This document shows, in pieces, positions 1 to 8,366 of a stretch of DNA of 39,788 nt. Position 1 is the first letter of the stretch. Each line of letters begins with the position of its first letter. A program made the translations under genes and the position numbers. A model generated the notes under the pieces. It made no database searches. It was given only the letters and a program-made list of their open reading frames with translations, and had not been told where the DNA came from. This stretch comes from Lewinella sp. W8 (GTDB lineage: Bacteria > Bacteroidota > Bacteroidia > Chitinophagales > Saprospiraceae), in the NCBI RefSeq assembly GCF_004375085.3, contig NZ_SNAQ03000021.1:1-39788 (forward strand), written 5' to 3'.

Positions 1-165
1 GAATGCATTGATCGCCATGAGTTCACCAGCAAAGCTCACGCGTGGTCAATTATCTTTGATTACATTGAAGGATGGTACAACACTAACCGCATTCATACTA
101 CACTAAAAGGACTAACTGTCCGCCAAGCGTATGAACGAAAGACGAAAACTAAAGTGCCAACTTGA
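1..165 (+). CDS. IS3-family transposase (OrfB), C-terminal fragment cut by window edge
   Basis: The open frame from base 1 to the TGA at 163-165 encodes 54 residues containing YIEGWYNTNRIHTTLKGL followed by TVRQAYE. This is the typical C-terminal end of the rve/DDE integrase domain of IS3-family OrfB transposases (YN..R.H..L....P..YE pattern). The catalytic Asp residues and the start lie outside the window, so this is partial because of the edge rather than demonstrably broken. The terminal inverted repeat follows directly at 176-200. Family assignment is solid; subgroup is not determined. Confidence 0.8.
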   Translation, partial: ECIDRHEFTSKAHAWSIIFDYIEGWYNTNRIHTTLKGLTVRQAYERKTKTKVPT

Positions 166-175
166 TCAGAAGTAA

Positions 176-200
176 CTGTCCACTTTTGTGAGGAGGTGCA
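176..200 (+). repeat. right terminal inverted repeat of the IS3-family element
   Basis: Read on the minus strand, this stretch begins TGCACCTCC and continues to AAAAGTGGACAG. That matches the usual IS3-family end layout: TG at the tip and an AAAAGTGGACA core. It lies 10 bases after the transposase stop and ends in CA at 199-200. The left end is outside the window, so the inverted partner and target duplication cannot be checked. Confidence 0.55.
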
Positions 201-758
201 AACCCCCCCAAATTTTTGGACCCGGTCTGCTCTAGGTAAGCACATTGATTTTTCATAATGATACTATCGTGTTGGGAAGTTTTTTTACCGGTGAAGGAGC
301 TCTAGATTTCGTAACATCGGGCGGTAGTTGGATTTCCTTCATGGGGTGAAAAATGAAAAGTCTATGTTGCAACCTAGAGCAAGCCTTTTCCGGAAAGGTG
401 TTCTGCTTCGGGAATGGCTCGGCGTGGAACGCCTCGACCGGTTTTGGGTGTGTTCGCTTGGGACCTCGAAGCGTGCAACAAGCGCAGCGCGTTGTTACTT
501 TGAGGGTCCCCGCCGGCTTTATTTTTTCCAAGACGAAGGAGCTTTAGATGCCGTAACATCGGGCGGGAGTTGGAACTCCTTCATGGGGTGAAAAATGAAA
601 AGTTTATATTGCTACCTACCGCAGGACGGTCGGTTGAGCAGAATACATTTAAGCGCGGGGCATTGAGGGAGGCAAAGTAGAGGTAATGCCCAATATGTTG
701 CGTCTTGGACGGTATACGGCTTATTAACTACCTTTTCCGGATCAACCACTCCATCTAC
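201..758. repeat. non-coding dispersed-repeat region with an imperfect direct repeat
   Basis: No convincing gene lies here. An imperfect direct repeat of about 85 bp is present at 293-377 and 535-619 (offset 242), with the shared core CTTCATGGGGTGAAAAATGA. The sequence between the copies (about 405-520) contains two blocks that recur, in opposite orientation, at the right end of the window (39604-39640 and 39729-39788). Short frames over it, such as 253-531 minus, are better explained as repeat sequence than as genes. The last 50 bases carry TACCTTTT at about 730, a weak match to the Bacteroidota -7 element for the downstream sulfatase. Confidence 0.7.
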
Positions 759-2342
759 ATGCGATTCCTATCCTTTTTGCTTCTTGCGGGACTGCTTTGC
801 ACCTGCGCTCCGTCGGCTAATGAACAGAACGACGGGCCTCCACCGCGGCCGAACATCCTGTTCATCATGTCGGATGACCATGCGCAGCGGGCGATTTCTG
901 CCTACACCGATGAACTGATTCAGACGCCCAACCTGGACCGCATCGCCAACGAGGGGATGCTGTTCAATAATTCTTTTGTGACCAACAGTATTTGCGCGCC
1001 CAGCCGGGCGGCGATTTTGTCGGGGAAATACAGTCACCTTAACGGAAAAATTGATAATCTGAGTCCCTTCAATCCGGACCAGTGGACCTTTCCCGAAGAA
1101 CTACAAAAGGCCGGTTATCGCACGGCGCTGATCGGAAAACATCACCTACAGGCCCAACTACGGGGCATTGACGAATTTCGTGGACTCATCGGTCAGGGAA
1201 GCTACTACTCGCCGGTCTTCGTGCACAACGGGGATACCCTGGACGCCGAAACGGGCTATACTTCCACGGTCATCACCGACTACGTACTGGAGGAGCTACA
1301 ACGCGCCGATACTTCCGATCAACCTTTCTGCCTACTGTACTGGCACAAGGCTCCTCACCGCAACTGGATGCCGGACACGGTGGACCTGCCCGGCCTGCTG
1401 GACAAACGTTATCCCATACCCGCTAACCTCCGGGACGAGTACGAAGGCCGGCCAGCGGCGGCCTACGCCGATATGCGGATTGCCGATATGTTTACGAGCC
1501 ACGATCTTAAGGTTACGGGGGATTATCAAAACCCCGATCCCGGCACGGGCGGGGCTACCTTCATCAAGAACCCCCGGTGGAATATGATGGATAATTTTCA
1601 CCGTCAGTTAGACCGTCTTACCCCAGCCCAGCGCGCCGCCTGGGAGCCCTTCCTGCAAAGGGTCGGGGAAGAATGGCTAGAGGTAAAGGGCACCGAGCGG
1701 GAACTGGAGTGGCGCTATCAGCGCTATATGCAGGATTACCTGGCCAGCGTTTCTTCCGTTGACCGGAATGTCGGGCGGGTACTTGACTACCTGGACGAAA
1801 GTGGTCTGGCGGAAAACACCATCGTTATTTACACTTCTGATCAGGGCTTTTACCTGGGGGAACACGGCTGGTACGACAAGCGCTTCATGTACGAAGAAAG
1901 CCACCGCACCCCACTGATGATTCGGTACCCGGCGGCCGTGGCCGCCGGCTCCAGCACCGACGCCCTCACGTTGAACATCGATTTGGGGTCGACCCTGCTG
2001 GATTTCGCCGGCGTTACGCCCCCGGAGGACGTTCAGGGACGCAGCCTCCGGCCCATCCTCGAGGGCAATACTCCGGAGGATTGGCGGGAAGCGATTTACT
2101 ACCGTTATTACCAGAACCCGAACAGTTTCCACCGGGTTGCCCGCCACGAAGGGGTCCGGGAAGACCGCTATAAACTGATCGAATACACGGAGGAAGGTTT
2201 TGAAGGCTACGAGCTGTACGACCTCGAAACGGACCCACACGAGATGGATAACCGGATTGATGACCCGGAGCTGGAAGAAGTCCAGGCGAGACTGATGAAT
2301 CGCATGGTTGAACTAAAACAAGAGATGAAGGTGCCTGACTAG
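759..2342 (+). CDS. exported sulfatase (formylglycine-dependent, S1 family)
   Basis: Hydrolyses sulfate esters, most likely on sulfated polysaccharides, outside the cytoplasm. The sulfatase signature SICAPSRAAILSG is present; Cys79, in C-x-P-S-R, would be converted to formylglycine. Metal-site residues are visible in IMSDDHAQ near the N-terminus and in TSDQGFYLGEHGWYDK in the second half, and a DUF4976-like C-terminus ends near YELYDLETDPHEMDN. The start at 759 was chosen over 705 because it gives a clean signal sequence (MRFLSFLLLAGLLCTC); the Cys pair could be a lipobox, though not a perfect one. Length of 527 residues is normal for the family. The substrate is not determined; the DKRFMYEESHRTP segment recalls glucosamine-6-sulfatase/heparan-type S1 enzymes. 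No SusC/SusD pair or glycosidase is adjacent, so it does not sit in a visible polysaccharide locus. Confidence 0.9.
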   Translation: MRFLSFLLLAGLLCTCAPSANEQNDGPPPRPNILFIMSDDHAQRAISAYTDELIQTPNLDRIANEGMLFNNSFVTNSICAPSRAAILSGKYSHLNGKIDNLSPFNPDQWTFPEELQKAGYRTALIGKHHLQAQLRGIDEFRGLIGQGSYYSPVFVHNGDTLDAETGYTSTVITDYVLEELQRADTSDQPFCLLYWHKAPHRNWMPDTVDLPGLLDKRYPIPANLRDEYEGRPAAAYADMRIADMFTSHDLKVTGDYQNPDPGTGGATFIKNPRWNMMDNFHRQLDRLTPAQRAAWEPFLQRVGEEWLEVKGTERELEWRYQRYMQDYLASVSSVDRNVGRVLDYLDESGLAENTIVIYTSDQGFYLGEHGWYDKRFMYEESHRTPLMIRYPAAVAAGSSTDALTLNIDLGSTLLDFAGVTPPEDVQGRSLRPILEGNTPEDWREAIYYRYYQNPNSFHRVARHEGVREDRYKLIEYTEEGFEGYELYDLETDPHEMDNRIDDPELEEVQARLMNRMVELKQEMKVPD

Positions 2343-2688
2343 GGGGCTGGTTGCTGGATAACTAGTTGCTGGTTGATCAGTTGCTGGTTGCTAGGTCGTC
2401 GGCCGAAACGCGAGGAACGAGCTGGTTCGCCCGCCGACCGGGTTACAGGGAGATAAAAATTTCGTGCTTTATTAGTGCATCAAGTGTTCGGACGCCGTTT
2501 CACTCGACTACGCCTTCGCGAAACAGGCTTCCGACCACGGTTTATCTCTAGTCTTAACAGTACATGGCGGCGCCATTGGCAAGCAATGTCTGGTTAGAAC
2601 AGTAGATTTTTGTCACCCTACGGGCCAATAAGCGCTAATCAACCCATCCTTAATCCTAAATCCTCCATCCTGAATCCTCACCCCTAAC
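2343..2688. other. intergenic region with short simple repeats between convergent genes
   Basis: No supported gene lies here; the 61-residue frame at 2366-2551 has no recognisable features. 2346-2395 is a decayed GTTGCTGG repeat, and 2635-2685 a decayed ATCCTxAATCCT repeat just after the thioesterase stop. A small palindrome, ATGGCGGCGCCAT, lies at about 2564-2576. These blocks may mark the ends of the two convergent transcripts, but neither is a standard U-tract terminator. Confidence 0.55.
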
Positions 2689-3135
2689 CTACCGGGCGTT
2701 GACGACCTGGCAGGTGAGTCGGCTGGAGCAGACCTGGCGGCCCCTTTCGTCGGTAATGTCGATTTGCCAAACCTGAACGGTTCGGCCCACGCGCACGGGG
2801 CGTACGGTTCCACGCACCCTGCCGCCTTCGCGGACGCTTCGCAGGTGGGTGGCGTTGATGTCGATACCTACGACGGACTGTTTCGTGGGGTCCTTGAGGG
2901 ACAATACGCCGGCCACACTGCCGAGGGTCTCGGCCAGGGCCACGGAAGCGCCTCCGTGGAGGAGCCGCATGGGCTGAACGGTGCGTTCGTCTACGGGCAT
3001 TTCCGCGGTGAGGTAATCGGGACCAAAGTCGACAAACTGCATGCCGAGCGTTTCCCCCAACGTTCGCTGACTCATTTCATTAAGTCCTTCGAGGGTTGGG
3101 GTGGTTTGCCAGATGGAGGGTTTGTCGTCGGCCAT
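2689..3135 (-). CDS. hotdog-fold acyl-CoA thioesterase (PaaI / YdiI-like)
   Basis: A 148-residue protein of the PaaI/4HBT hotdog family. The core LLHGGASVALAETLGS (residues 58-73) matches the EntH/YdiI (MenI) subgroup, with the His-Gly-Gly motif at 60-62 and catalytic Glu69. GIDINATHLRSVREG follows, as expected for the second strand pair. Members hydrolyse aryl- or acyl-CoA thioesters; YdiI acts on 1,4-dihydroxy-2-naphthoyl-CoA in menaquinone synthesis. That role would suit an organism with a quinol-oxidising chain, but no men gene is adjacent, so the substrate stays open. It lies 106 bp downstream of pepT on the same strand and may share its transcript. It is cytoplasmic, with no signal peptide. 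Confidence 0.8.
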   Translation of the reverse strand: MADDKPSIWQTTPTLEGLNEMSQRTLGETLGMQFVDFGPDYLTAEMPVDERTVQPMRLLHGGASVALAETLGSVAGVLSLKDPTKQSVVGIDINATHLRSVREGGRVRGTVRPVRVGRTVQVWQIDITDERGRQVCSSRLTCQVVNAR

Positions 3136-3241
3136 ATTGGGTGCGGTTTTTTGAAAGGGAAAGAGATGAGGCGGGAAATGGTTGTGTCGACGGTTCGGCC
3201 GTTGGTTGGATCGTAGAATGCCGAAATCGGAACGGGATTGT

Positions 3242-4471
3242 TTACCCCAGTGCCGCTAGCCGACTGATTTCCACGATTACCTCTGCGGCTTTCTTCATTT
3301 CGTAGACACTGGCCCACTCGTATTTGGAATGGAAGGCGTGTTCTCCGGCAAAAATATTGGGACAGGGCAGGCCCATGAAACTGAGACGCGAGCCATCGGT
3401 GCCCCCGCGAATACTGTCCTTTTTCGGGGTGACGCCCACCGCCTGGATCGCGCGCCACGCCAGGTCAACGACCCGGGGGTGGTCATCGAGGACCTCCTTC
3501 ATATTGCGGTACTGCTCGGCAACCTCCAGGGTGATGGTGGAATTTGGGTAACGGGGAGCTACCTGGTCGATGGCCGCCTGCAGGGCGGCCCGGTGGTCGG
3601 CGAGCCTGGCGGTGTCGAAGTCGCGGATGATGAAATCAATGCGGGCACTTTCGGCTTTGGCTTCCATTTCCACGGGATGGATAAAGCCCTCCTTACCCTC
3701 GGTAGTTTCGGGGCTCAGGCGGTCTTTGGGGAGTGCGCTGATGAGGTCACCGGCGATCTTTACGGCATTTTCCATCTTCCCTTTGGCCATGCCGGGGTGT
3801 GCACTGACGCCACTGATGGAAATGCGGGCTCCGTCGGCGCTGAAGGTTTCGTCCTGCAGGGTGCCAAATTCCTCACCGTCGATGGTGTAGCCAAAGTCGG
3901 CGCCCAGCTTATTCATGTCCACGGCGTTGACGCCCCGACCGATTTCTTCATCGGGGGTGAAGAGGATGCGCAGTTTGCCGTGGGGGATTTCGGGATGATG
4001 GAGGAGGTGCTCCACGGCGGCCATGATGGCCGCCACCCCCGACTTGTTGTCCGCCCCGAGGAGGGTAGTGCCAGAGGCGGTGATGATGTCTTGGCCGATA
4101 TTCTCGGCCAGCCCGGGGAAATCCTCCGCACGAATCACTATCTGCGGGTCATCGGGGAGAATGAGGTCCTGCCCCCGATAGTTTTCGTGGACGATCGGCT
4201 TTACGTTGGTGCCGCTGGCGTCCGGACTGGTATCCATATGGCTGCAAAAACAGATTACCGGCGCCTTTTCGTGTCCGGGGCTGGCTTCCAGAGTGGCGTA
4301 TACGTAGCCATGTTCATCCAGCTCGGCGTCCTTGATGCCAAGGTCCCGCAGCTCTTCCACCAACACTTTCCCCAGATCCTTTTGCTTTTCCGTACTGGGC
4401 TGGGTGGGGGAATGGGGATCGGATTGGGTGTCAATTGTTACGTATCGAAGGAAACGGGGAAGGACGTTCAT
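3242..4471 (-). CDS. pepT: peptidase T (tripeptide aminopeptidase, M20B)
   Basis: Cytoplasmic zinc aminopeptidase that releases N-terminal residues from tripeptides. The start at 4471 (MNVLPRFLRYVTIDTQS) aligns with the family N-terminus; the open frame continues upstream to 4543 but that extension is unlike PepT. The dinuclear zinc site is visible: CFCSHMDTSPD (His78, Asp80), LLGADNKSGVAA (Asp141), FTPDEEIGRG (Glu175 catalytic, Glu176), TIDGEEFG (Asp198) and AGEHAFHSKYEW near the C-terminus (last His ligand). Length 409 matches the E. coli enzyme (about 408). It is divergent from the MtfA-like gene with about 100 bp between the starts. Nothing appears broken. Confidence 0.95.
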   Translation of the reverse strand: MNVLPRFLRYVTIDTQSDPHSPTQPSTEKQKDLGKVLVEELRDLGIKDAELDEHGYVYATLEASPGHEKAPVICFCSHMDTSPDASGTNVKPIVHENYRGQDLILPDDPQIVIRAEDFPGLAENIGQDIITASGTTLLGADNKSGVAAIMAAVEHLLHHPEIPHGKLRILFTPDEEIGRGVNAVDMNKLGADFGYTIDGEEFGTLQDETFSADGARISISGVSAHPGMAKGKMENAVKIAGDLISALPKDRLSPETTEGKEGFIHPVEMEAKAESARIDFIIRDFDTARLADHRAALQAAIDQVAPRYPNSTITLEVAEQYRNMKEVLDDHPRVVDLAWRAIQAVGVTPKKDSIRGGTDGSRLSFMGLPCPNIFAGEHAFHSKYEWASVYEMKKAAEVIVEISRLAALG

Positions 4472-4573
4472 GAAAATTTGATTTGGCCAGGAAGAGGACG
4501 CAAAGTAAGCATTGACAACGAACCCGCTGAGCGCTTTTGGCATTTACGTGTATACGGATCACCCCCAGTCTAC

Positions 4574-5416
4574 ATGACCCCACAATTCACCGTTGCCGCC
4601 CTGATTATTCTGGCCCTGTTGGGCGGCTTTCTGTACTGGCTATTCCGGCCGAAGCCCCTGGGGGAATTGCCCCGCTTCAAAGCGAGCTGGCGTAAGCTAT
4701 TGCGCAAACACGTGAACTATTACGGCGACCTGAGCAAGGAGGATCGGCGTAGATTCGAAGAGAGGATGCGGTACTTTTTTCAGCAGGTGGACATCACGGG
4801 GATTGAAACGGAGGTTACGGAACTGGATCGGGTCCTGGTGGCGGCCAGTGGCATCATTCCCACTTTCGGTTTTGACAAGTGGAATCATTACCCCCGGCTA
4901 CGGGAAGTTTTGCTGTACAAAGATCATTTTCGCTACGGTGATTTTGCCACCGAGGGGGAAGACCGGCGCATCGCCGGTATGGTTGGGGGAGGGTACATGA
5001 GTGGAAAACTACTCCTGTCCCGACCAGCCCTGCATCAGGGATTCCGTAATGCGGGCCGAAACAACACCGGCATCCACGAGTTCGTACACCTTCTGGATAA
5101 AGCGGATGGAGACACCAACGGCATACCGCGGTACTTCCTCGAAAACGGTTTTATGGTTCCCTGGGTGGAGATGATCCGCTCGGAAATGGAGGCCATTGAG
5201 CGGGGCGAGAGTGACATCGATGATTACGCCACGACCAACAAGGCGGAATTCTTTGCCGTGGCCGCGGAGTATTTCTTTAACCGCCCTGCGGCCTTTTCGG
5301 ATAAGCATCCCCGCCTGTTTGCCCTCATGGAAAGAATCTTCTCACAGGACATGGACGATGACGGAGGAATCGGTACCGTTTCCGGAGCGGACCCCCTGAA
5401 CCTCCAGGCACCTTAG
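4574..5416 (+). CDS. MtfA-like zinc peptidase with N-terminal membrane anchor
   Basis: A 280-residue protein of the MtfA/DUF980 family. One hydrophobic helix (residues about 5-23) leads into the soluble domain. The zinc motif HEFVH lies at 168-172 (GIHEFVHLLDKADGD), with the third ligand probably in AEFFAVAAEYFF (Glu225 or Glu232). E. coli MtfA is an aminopeptidase that titrates the Mlc repressor; that regulatory link is not implied here. The start at 4574 was chosen because the open frame upstream to 3329 runs antisense through pepT and does not resemble this family, while MTPQFTVAALIILALLGG gives a sensible anchor. The C-terminal acidic tail (SQDMDDDGG) is unremarkable. Confidence 0.85.
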   Translation: MTPQFTVAALIILALLGGFLYWLFRPKPLGELPRFKASWRKLLRKHVNYYGDLSKEDRRRFEERMRYFFQQVDITGIETEVTELDRVLVAASGIIPTFGFDKWNHYPRLREVLLYKDHFRYGDFATEGEDRRIAGMVGGGYMSGKLLLSRPALHQGFRNAGRNNTGIHEFVHLLDKADGDTNGIPRYFLENGFMVPWVEMIRSEMEAIERGESDIDDYATTNKAEFFAVAAEYFFNRPAAFSDKHPRLFALMERIFSQDMDDDGGIGTVSGADPLNLQAP

Positions 5417-5464
5417 CCGCTGGAAGTCATGGTATTATTGAGGCAATACTTCGGGCGGCATTTG

Positions 5465-5472
5465 TAGTTTTG
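5465..5472 (+). promoter_or_regulatory. candidate -7 element (TAGTTTTG)
   Basis: TAGTTTTG fits the Bacteroidota -7 consensus TAnnTTTG and lies about 80 bp before the ATP-grasp-like gene at 5554. The nearest -33-like TTG is about 24 bp upstream, longer than the usual 19-21, so support is partial. Confidence 0.35.
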
Positions 5473-5553
5473 CTGGCAATTGTCTTAATTGGTTAGGCCA
5501 CGGACCGAAAAGGTTCTTAGGTTGAACACCCCAATGAATTACCTCCCCGCCAT

Positions 5554-6741
5554 ATGATTGCTCACCTGCGCAAGAAATACAATCAAGACTTCACCCAGGA
5601 GAAGTACGACGCCATGATGGACTGGATCTCCGAGCAATACGGCTACCGTCCTACCTTCAATGTGGCCGAGAGCCCGCTGTTCATCGACGAAGCGCTGGGG
5701 CAGAAAGTACTGCGCGCCTGCGACGACATTCTGCAGGTTGTGACGGCCCCGGATTTTGTCGAACGCTCCCTGGGCGCCATCCCGCCGGGAGAAAACGTTC
5801 CCAATCAGACGGAGCACCCCATGTTCGTGCAGTTTGACTTTGGGCTCTGCCGCGGAGAAGATGGACGTCTTGAGCCTCAACTGATTGAGGGACAGGGGTT
5901 TCCGTCCCTCTATTTCTTTCAGTACTTACTGGACAAAGCCTACCGAAAACACTTTGAGATTCCCGAAGACTTCAAATCCCGGTTCGGTGGTTTGCGGGAT
6001 GATGAATACATGGAACTGTTGCGGAGCTGCATTCACGGAGACTACGCCCCCGAGAACGTAATCCTGCTGGAGGTAGACCCCATTAAGCAGAATACCCGCA
6101 TCGATTTCCTGATTGCCTGTAAGGAGCTGGGGATCGCGGAGGTTTGCATTAGTGACGTAGACATTGAGGACGGGGCGCTGTACTACGACCTGAACGGAAA
6201 GCGAACCCGGATTCACCGGATTTTCAACCGGGTAATTTTTGATGAACTAAAGGCCCGCCCCGATTTAAAGCGTCGCTTCAACATGATCGAGCAAGTGGAC
6301 GTGGAATGGGCGGGGCACCCCAACTGGTTTTTCCTGATCAGCAAGTACACTTTACCCTTTCTGCAGGGCCCTTACGTACCCGAGACGCACTTCCTGCACC
6401 AGCTGGAAACCTATCCCGAAGACCTGACCAACTACGTGCTTAAGCCCCTCTACAGTTTTGCGGGGGCCGGCGTTGATCTTTACCCAACGGCCGAGAAGCT
6501 GGCGGCCATCGAGCGGCCGGAGCACTATATTCTTCAGCGTAAGGTGAAGTATGCAGACATCATCGAGACGCCGGACGTACCCGCCCGCGCCGAACTTCGT
6601 ATGATGTTCATCTGGCCTCCGGGAGAGGATAAGCCCAAGTTGCTGAACAACCTCGTTCGCCTGTCCAAGGGCGAAATGGTGGGCGTCAAACACAATAAGG
6701 GGAAGACCTGGGTGGGCGGTAGCCTGGGCTACTTTGCCTAG
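5554..6741 (+). CDS. ATP-grasp-like protein of unknown function
   Basis: A 395-residue soluble protein that I do not recognise as a named enzyme. The second half looks like an ATP-grasp ligase: YVLKPLYSFAGAGVDLYP (residues 294-311) resembles the flexible nucleotide-binding loop, followed by YILQRKVKYADI (325-336). Then come acidic/Asn metal-site candidates in AELRMMFIW (Glu347, Arg349) and NNLVRLSKGEMVGVKHN (365-381). The N-terminal half has QFDFGLCRGEDGRLEPQLIEG, which may be the substrate side. Circularly permuted ATP-grasp proteins (glutathionylspermidine-synthase type) are the nearest idea. It is monocistronic, with MtfA before it and a convergent hydrolase after it, so neighbours give no pathway. 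The catalytic class is inferred; the substrate is unknown. Confidence 0.6.
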   Translation: MIAHLRKKYNQDFTQEKYDAMMDWISEQYGYRPTFNVAESPLFIDEALGQKVLRACDDILQVVTAPDFVERSLGAIPPGENVPNQTEHPMFVQFDFGLCRGEDGRLEPQLIEGQGFPSLYFFQYLLDKAYRKHFEIPEDFKSRFGGLRDDEYMELLRSCIHGDYAPENVILLEVDPIKQNTRIDFLIACKELGIAEVCISDVDIEDGALYYDLNGKRTRIHRIFNRVIFDELKARPDLKRRFNMIEQVDVEWAGHPNWFFLISKYTLPFLQGPYVPETHFLHQLETYPEDLTNYVLKPLYSFAGAGVDLYPTAEKLAAIERPEHYILQRKVKYADIIETPDVPARAELRMMFIWPPGEDKPKLLNNLVRLSKGEMVGVKHNKGKTWVGGSLGYFA

Positions 6742-6761
6742 CGGTTGACCGCAGGTTGGCC

Positions 6762-7949
6762 TTACTTACGGGAACCCAGTGCCCGGTACACGTGCTTCCG
6801 CAACTGGTCGCCGTATTTGCCTGAATAAGGATTCGATTGCGTCATGAGGATGGCAATGAGATCGTTCTGCGGGTCAACGAAGAAAAAGGTGCAGTAAGCA
6901 CCGCTCCAGTAGTACCTTCCGGCGCTGTCCGTACCGTCTTCGGGGTCAGTGGTCCGCAGCCCGAAGCCATAGCCGAAGCCCATACCCTTTTGGTAGGGAA
7001 TGTCTCCCAGCTGATTGCTGGTCATTAAATCCAGGGTTTCCGGCTTGAGGAATTGTTGTCCATTCAGGCTGCCTTTGTTGAGCAGCATACGGCAGAACTT
7101 GGCGTAATCACTGGCGGTGGAGAGCAGACCGTGGGTGCCTCCGAAAACGGTATGCCCGCTGGGGGGCATCTGGGTAACGTCGCGCATCAGCTTGCCCTTG
7201 TCGTCGAAACGATGCAGGGCCACGAACCGCTTGGCTTGTTCTTCGCTCAGGTTATACCCCGTATCGTTCATGCTCAGGGGGGTGAAGATTCGTTCCTGGA
7301 GAAACTCCTCTACGGTTTGCTCACTGAAGACCTCAATGAGGCGGGCCAGAATGTCGGGGGAAGCGGAGTAGTACCAACGCGTGCCCGGCTGATAAACCAG
7401 GGGCAGGCTCGCCAGGGTCTTTACCCGGTCAGCAATATCCTTTTGCGGGGAGTAGTAGAGGTTGCGGGCAATCTCATTGTCCAGGGTGGTGCCACCGAGG
7501 CCGTGAGAGAACCCGGCGGTGTGGCTCATTACCTGAGCGATGGTGACGGGGGAGGCCGCCGCTTCGGTGGGGCCATCGGCTCCCTTATTCGGGTCTAGAC
7601 TGACGCGGAGGTCACTGAATTCGGGCAGGTACTTCGCCACAGGATCGTCGAGCTCGAAATGCCCCTCTTCATAAAGCATCATGAAGGCCACCGTCACGAT
7701 GGGCTTGGTCATGGACATGATGTGGAAGATGTGGTCCTTCTTCATCATGGACTCCTCCTCCAAATTGCTGTAGCCATAACTTTCGTGGAGTTCTTCTTTG
7801 CCGTCCTTGATGATCAGGGCCACGGACCCCGCCATTTGCCGTTTATCGACCTCCTGTTTCAGGTACTGGTCCAGTTCGGCGAACATCGACTGCTGGGCAG
7901 AAATCGGCGCGCACAGCATGAGTAACAAAAGGGGTAGACAATAACGCAT
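6762..7949 (-). CDS. secreted serine hydrolase of the beta-lactamase (class C/EstB) family
   Basis: A 395-residue protein with a signal peptide (MRYCLPLLLLMLCAPISAQ). The nucleophile motif S-x-x-K is SMTK (Ser79, Lys82), and MSHTAGFSHG (141-150) is the family HTAG segment. The second motif is YYSAS (193-197), with YSA where true class C beta-lactamases have YSN, which favours an esterase or peptidase over an antibiotic hydrolase. A WSGAYCTFFFVDP segment near the C-terminus takes the place of the KTG strand, as is common in esterase-like members. It acts in the periplasm or outside the cell; the substrate is unknown. It is convergent with the ATP-grasp-like gene, 20 bp apart. Confidence 0.85.
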   Translation of the reverse strand: MRYCLPLLLLMLCAPISAQQSMFAELDQYLKQEVDKRQMAGSVALIIKDGKEELHESYGYSNLEEESMMKKDHIFHIMSMTKPIVTVAFMMLYEEGHFELDDPVAKYLPEFSDLRVSLDPNKGADGPTEAAASPVTIAQVMSHTAGFSHGLGGTTLDNEIARNLYYSPQKDIADRVKTLASLPLVYQPGTRWYYSASPDILARLIEVFSEQTVEEFLQERIFTPLSMNDTGYNLSEEQAKRFVALHRFDDKGKLMRDVTQMPPSGHTVFGGTHGLLSTASDYAKFCRMLLNKGSLNGQQFLKPETLDLMTSNQLGDIPYQKGMGFGYGFGLRTTDPEDGTDSAGRYYWSGAYCTFFFVDPQNDLIAILMTQSNPYSGKYGDQLRKHVYRALGSRK

Positions 7950-8191
7950 GGGGTGAGGTTTTGCCGGAAGTTACGCAACTTATTTTGACCTTGGGACGGC
8001 TGAATATTTTCTGAATTCAGGGGTATTCACCATCCGGGTAGGGGAAACGTGGAGGGTAAAGGGTAGTGTAAAGGATTTTTTGGGGCTTCGCCCGGGATGC
8101 CGTGGATGTCGGTTGGAGCAACGTAACCAAACCCATTATTCTGTTCAGGAGTCGGATGGAATTTGCGCCATATGATGTCTTAGGATCGATA

Positions 8192-8355
8192 AGAGCTTGT
8201 TTGGACTTTAATAATCGACCTGCATTTGGCCTTTTTTGGCGCTAGCTTTGTTGGGAAAATCCTCATTTAGCGCTGCTATACTCCGGTATTTCCCGCCTTG
8301 CTACCACCAAAAAATTCTCAAATTCGGCCAGACGACCAAAATCCCAACAAGCTCT
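8192..8355. mobile_element. MITE-like imperfect palindrome, about 164 bp
   Basis: The ends AGAGCTTGTTTGGACTTT (8192-8209) and AAAATCCCAACAAGCTCT (8338-8355) are inverted repeats matching at 16 of 18 positions. The similarity runs inward through much of both arms (for example TTTTTTGGCGCTAGC on the left and TTTTTTGGTGGTAGC on the reverse complement of the right). The whole element is therefore a long imperfect hairpin centred near 8273. It has no coding capacity. This is the layout of a non-autonomous transposon. A target duplication is not clear from the flanks. Confidence 0.65.
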
Positions 8356-8362
8356 AACTTTG
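8355..8362 (+). promoter_or_regulatory. candidate -7 element (TAACTTTG) touching the pyrophosphatase start
   Basis: TAACTTTG is a full match to TAnnTTTG. Its first base is the last base of the palindromic element's right end, and the ATG begins at 8367, only 5 bases after it. If used, transcription would begin at or near the start codon, giving a leaderless mRNA. No TTTG is seen at the expected -33 position. Confidence 0.35.
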
Positions 8363-8366
8363 GGAC

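Larger units (their letters stand above)
7950..8366. other. intergenic region, mostly a MITE-like palindrome
   Basis: No gene is visible. 7950-8190 separates the hydrolase start from the element and holds a small GGGC-TTC-GCCC hairpin near 8090. 8192-8355 is the palindromic element described separately, and the pyrophosphatase start follows 11 bases after it. Confidence 0.6.

Noticed and set aside
253..559. Minus-strand small proteins (92 and 61 residues) in the left repeat region
   Set aside because: They overlap repeats whose copies differ mostly by amino-acid-changing substitutions, so coding constraint is not supported.
2366..2551. 61-residue frame after the sulfatase
   Set aside because: It begins inside a simple repeat and shows no recognisable protein features.
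3329..4573. 415-codon N-terminal extension of the MtfA-like frame
   Set aside because: It runs antisense through pepT and has no family similarity; the membrane-anchor start at 4574 is the natural one.
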